A DNA stretch of 44,194 nt, taken from the NCBI GenBank assembly GCA_005239725.1, contig SBBM01000036.1:1-44194 (forward strand). Direction: 5' to 3'. Position numbers and translations under genes: made by a program. The DNA comes from Planctomycetales bacterium. GTDB lineage: Bacteria; Omnitrophota; Gorgyraeia; Gygaellales; Profunditerraquicolaceae. Below the pieces are notes generated by a model that ran no database searches, was not told the DNA's origin, and was given only the letters and a program-made list of their open reading frames with translations. Positions 44,086 to 44,194 of this stretch are shown here, piece by piece (within the stretch, counting starts at the first letter, position 1; each line of letters begins with the position of its first letter).

Positions 44086-44104
44086 ATTACACCGGGCCGG
44101 TAAT
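44086..44104. repeat. GC-centred imperfect palindrome downstream of fbaB
   Basis: ATTA-(CA)-CCGG-G-CCGG-TAAT forms an eight-base inverted repeat with a two-base bulge and one central base. The near-zero spacer suits a DNA-binding site or element end better than an RNA hairpin. The flanking tail 44046-44194 holds no supported gene. Confidence 0.4.
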
Positions 44105-44194
44105 GTCAAATAAATTGTGTAAATTGGGTTAAGGGTTTAGCCTTCCAGTTTGTGTTTAAGCGAAAAAAGACAGCATAAATAATGCGTTGAAGGC

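Overview
The window is one uninterrupted same-strand array of about 43 genes, almost all with a sugar-nucleotide, glycosyltransferase, methyltransferase or polysaccharide-export role, closed on the right by a housekeeping class I fructose-bisphosphate aldolase. It reads as a very large surface-polysaccharide (O-antigen, capsule or exopolysaccharide) locus of a Gram-negative-type bacterium. Evidence for that cell type is a KdsB-like CMP-sugar synthetase, a Wzx flippase, a WbaP/WcaJ-type initiating transferase, a TagA/WecG-type transferase and three Wzy/WaaL-like membrane proteins. Moderate GC, some GTG/TTG starts, frequent ATGA overlaps and Leptospira-like surface-carbohydrate genes would fit a poorly cultured phylum such as Omnitrophota. 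That placement is a guess; no rRNA or tRNA gene is visible.

Layout. (1) 1-2117: the 3' part of a mannitol-1-phosphate dehydrogenase-like gene, an inositol-monophosphatase-family phosphatase and a small acyl carrier protein. (2) 2114-7291: two paralogous zinc-ribbon methyltransferases flank a NeuB-family synthase, a methylmalonyl-CoA-epimerase-like VOC protein, a PIG-L deacetylase and a PseH-like acetyltransferase, together an amino-sugar or nonulosonic-acid modification set. (3) 7308-9517: a GT-C-like membrane protein and a DPM1-like GT2. (4) 9507-15389: HpaI-type aldolase, D-2-hydroxyacid dehydrogenase, SDR, HAD phosphatase, FkbM methyltransferase, KdsB-like cytidylyltransferase and another SDR. 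This looks like a complete route to an unusual CMP-activated 3-deoxy-ulosonic acid. (5) 15390-21952: two methyltransferases, a 599-aa surface-carbohydrate protein, a GT2 and a Wzy-like protein with a very large soluble insertion. (6) 21949-27805: LegB-like dehydratase, sugar nucleotidyltransferase, Rmd-like reductase, GT4, Wzx and a methyltransferase. (7) 27806-28044: the only sizeable gap, with a good sigma70-type promoter. (8) 28045-36935: GT4, degenerate methyltransferase-like protein, cupin, perosamine-synthase-like aminotransferase, methyltransferase, GT4, TagA/WecG transferase, initiating transferase and Wzy-like protein. (9) 36911-42902: gmd, fcl, a second paralogous Wzy-like protein, a TPR protein and a second GT-C-like protein. 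(10) 42903-44194: an inverted repeat, fbaB, and a short non-coding tail with a palindrome and an IS-end-like sequence.

How the genes may work together (inference): Gmd supplies GDP-4-keto-6-deoxymannose, which Fcl, the DegT enzyme and possibly the Rmd-like reductase could turn into GDP-fucose, GDP-perosamine and GDP-rhamnose. NeuB and the aldolase module would add acidic keto-sugars. Up to eight methyltransferases, an acetyltransferase and perhaps ACP-borne acyl groups would decorate the unit. The initiating transferase and about seven further glycosyltransferases would build it on undecaprenyl phosphate, Wzx would flip it, and the Wzy/WaaL-like proteins would polymerise or ligate it.
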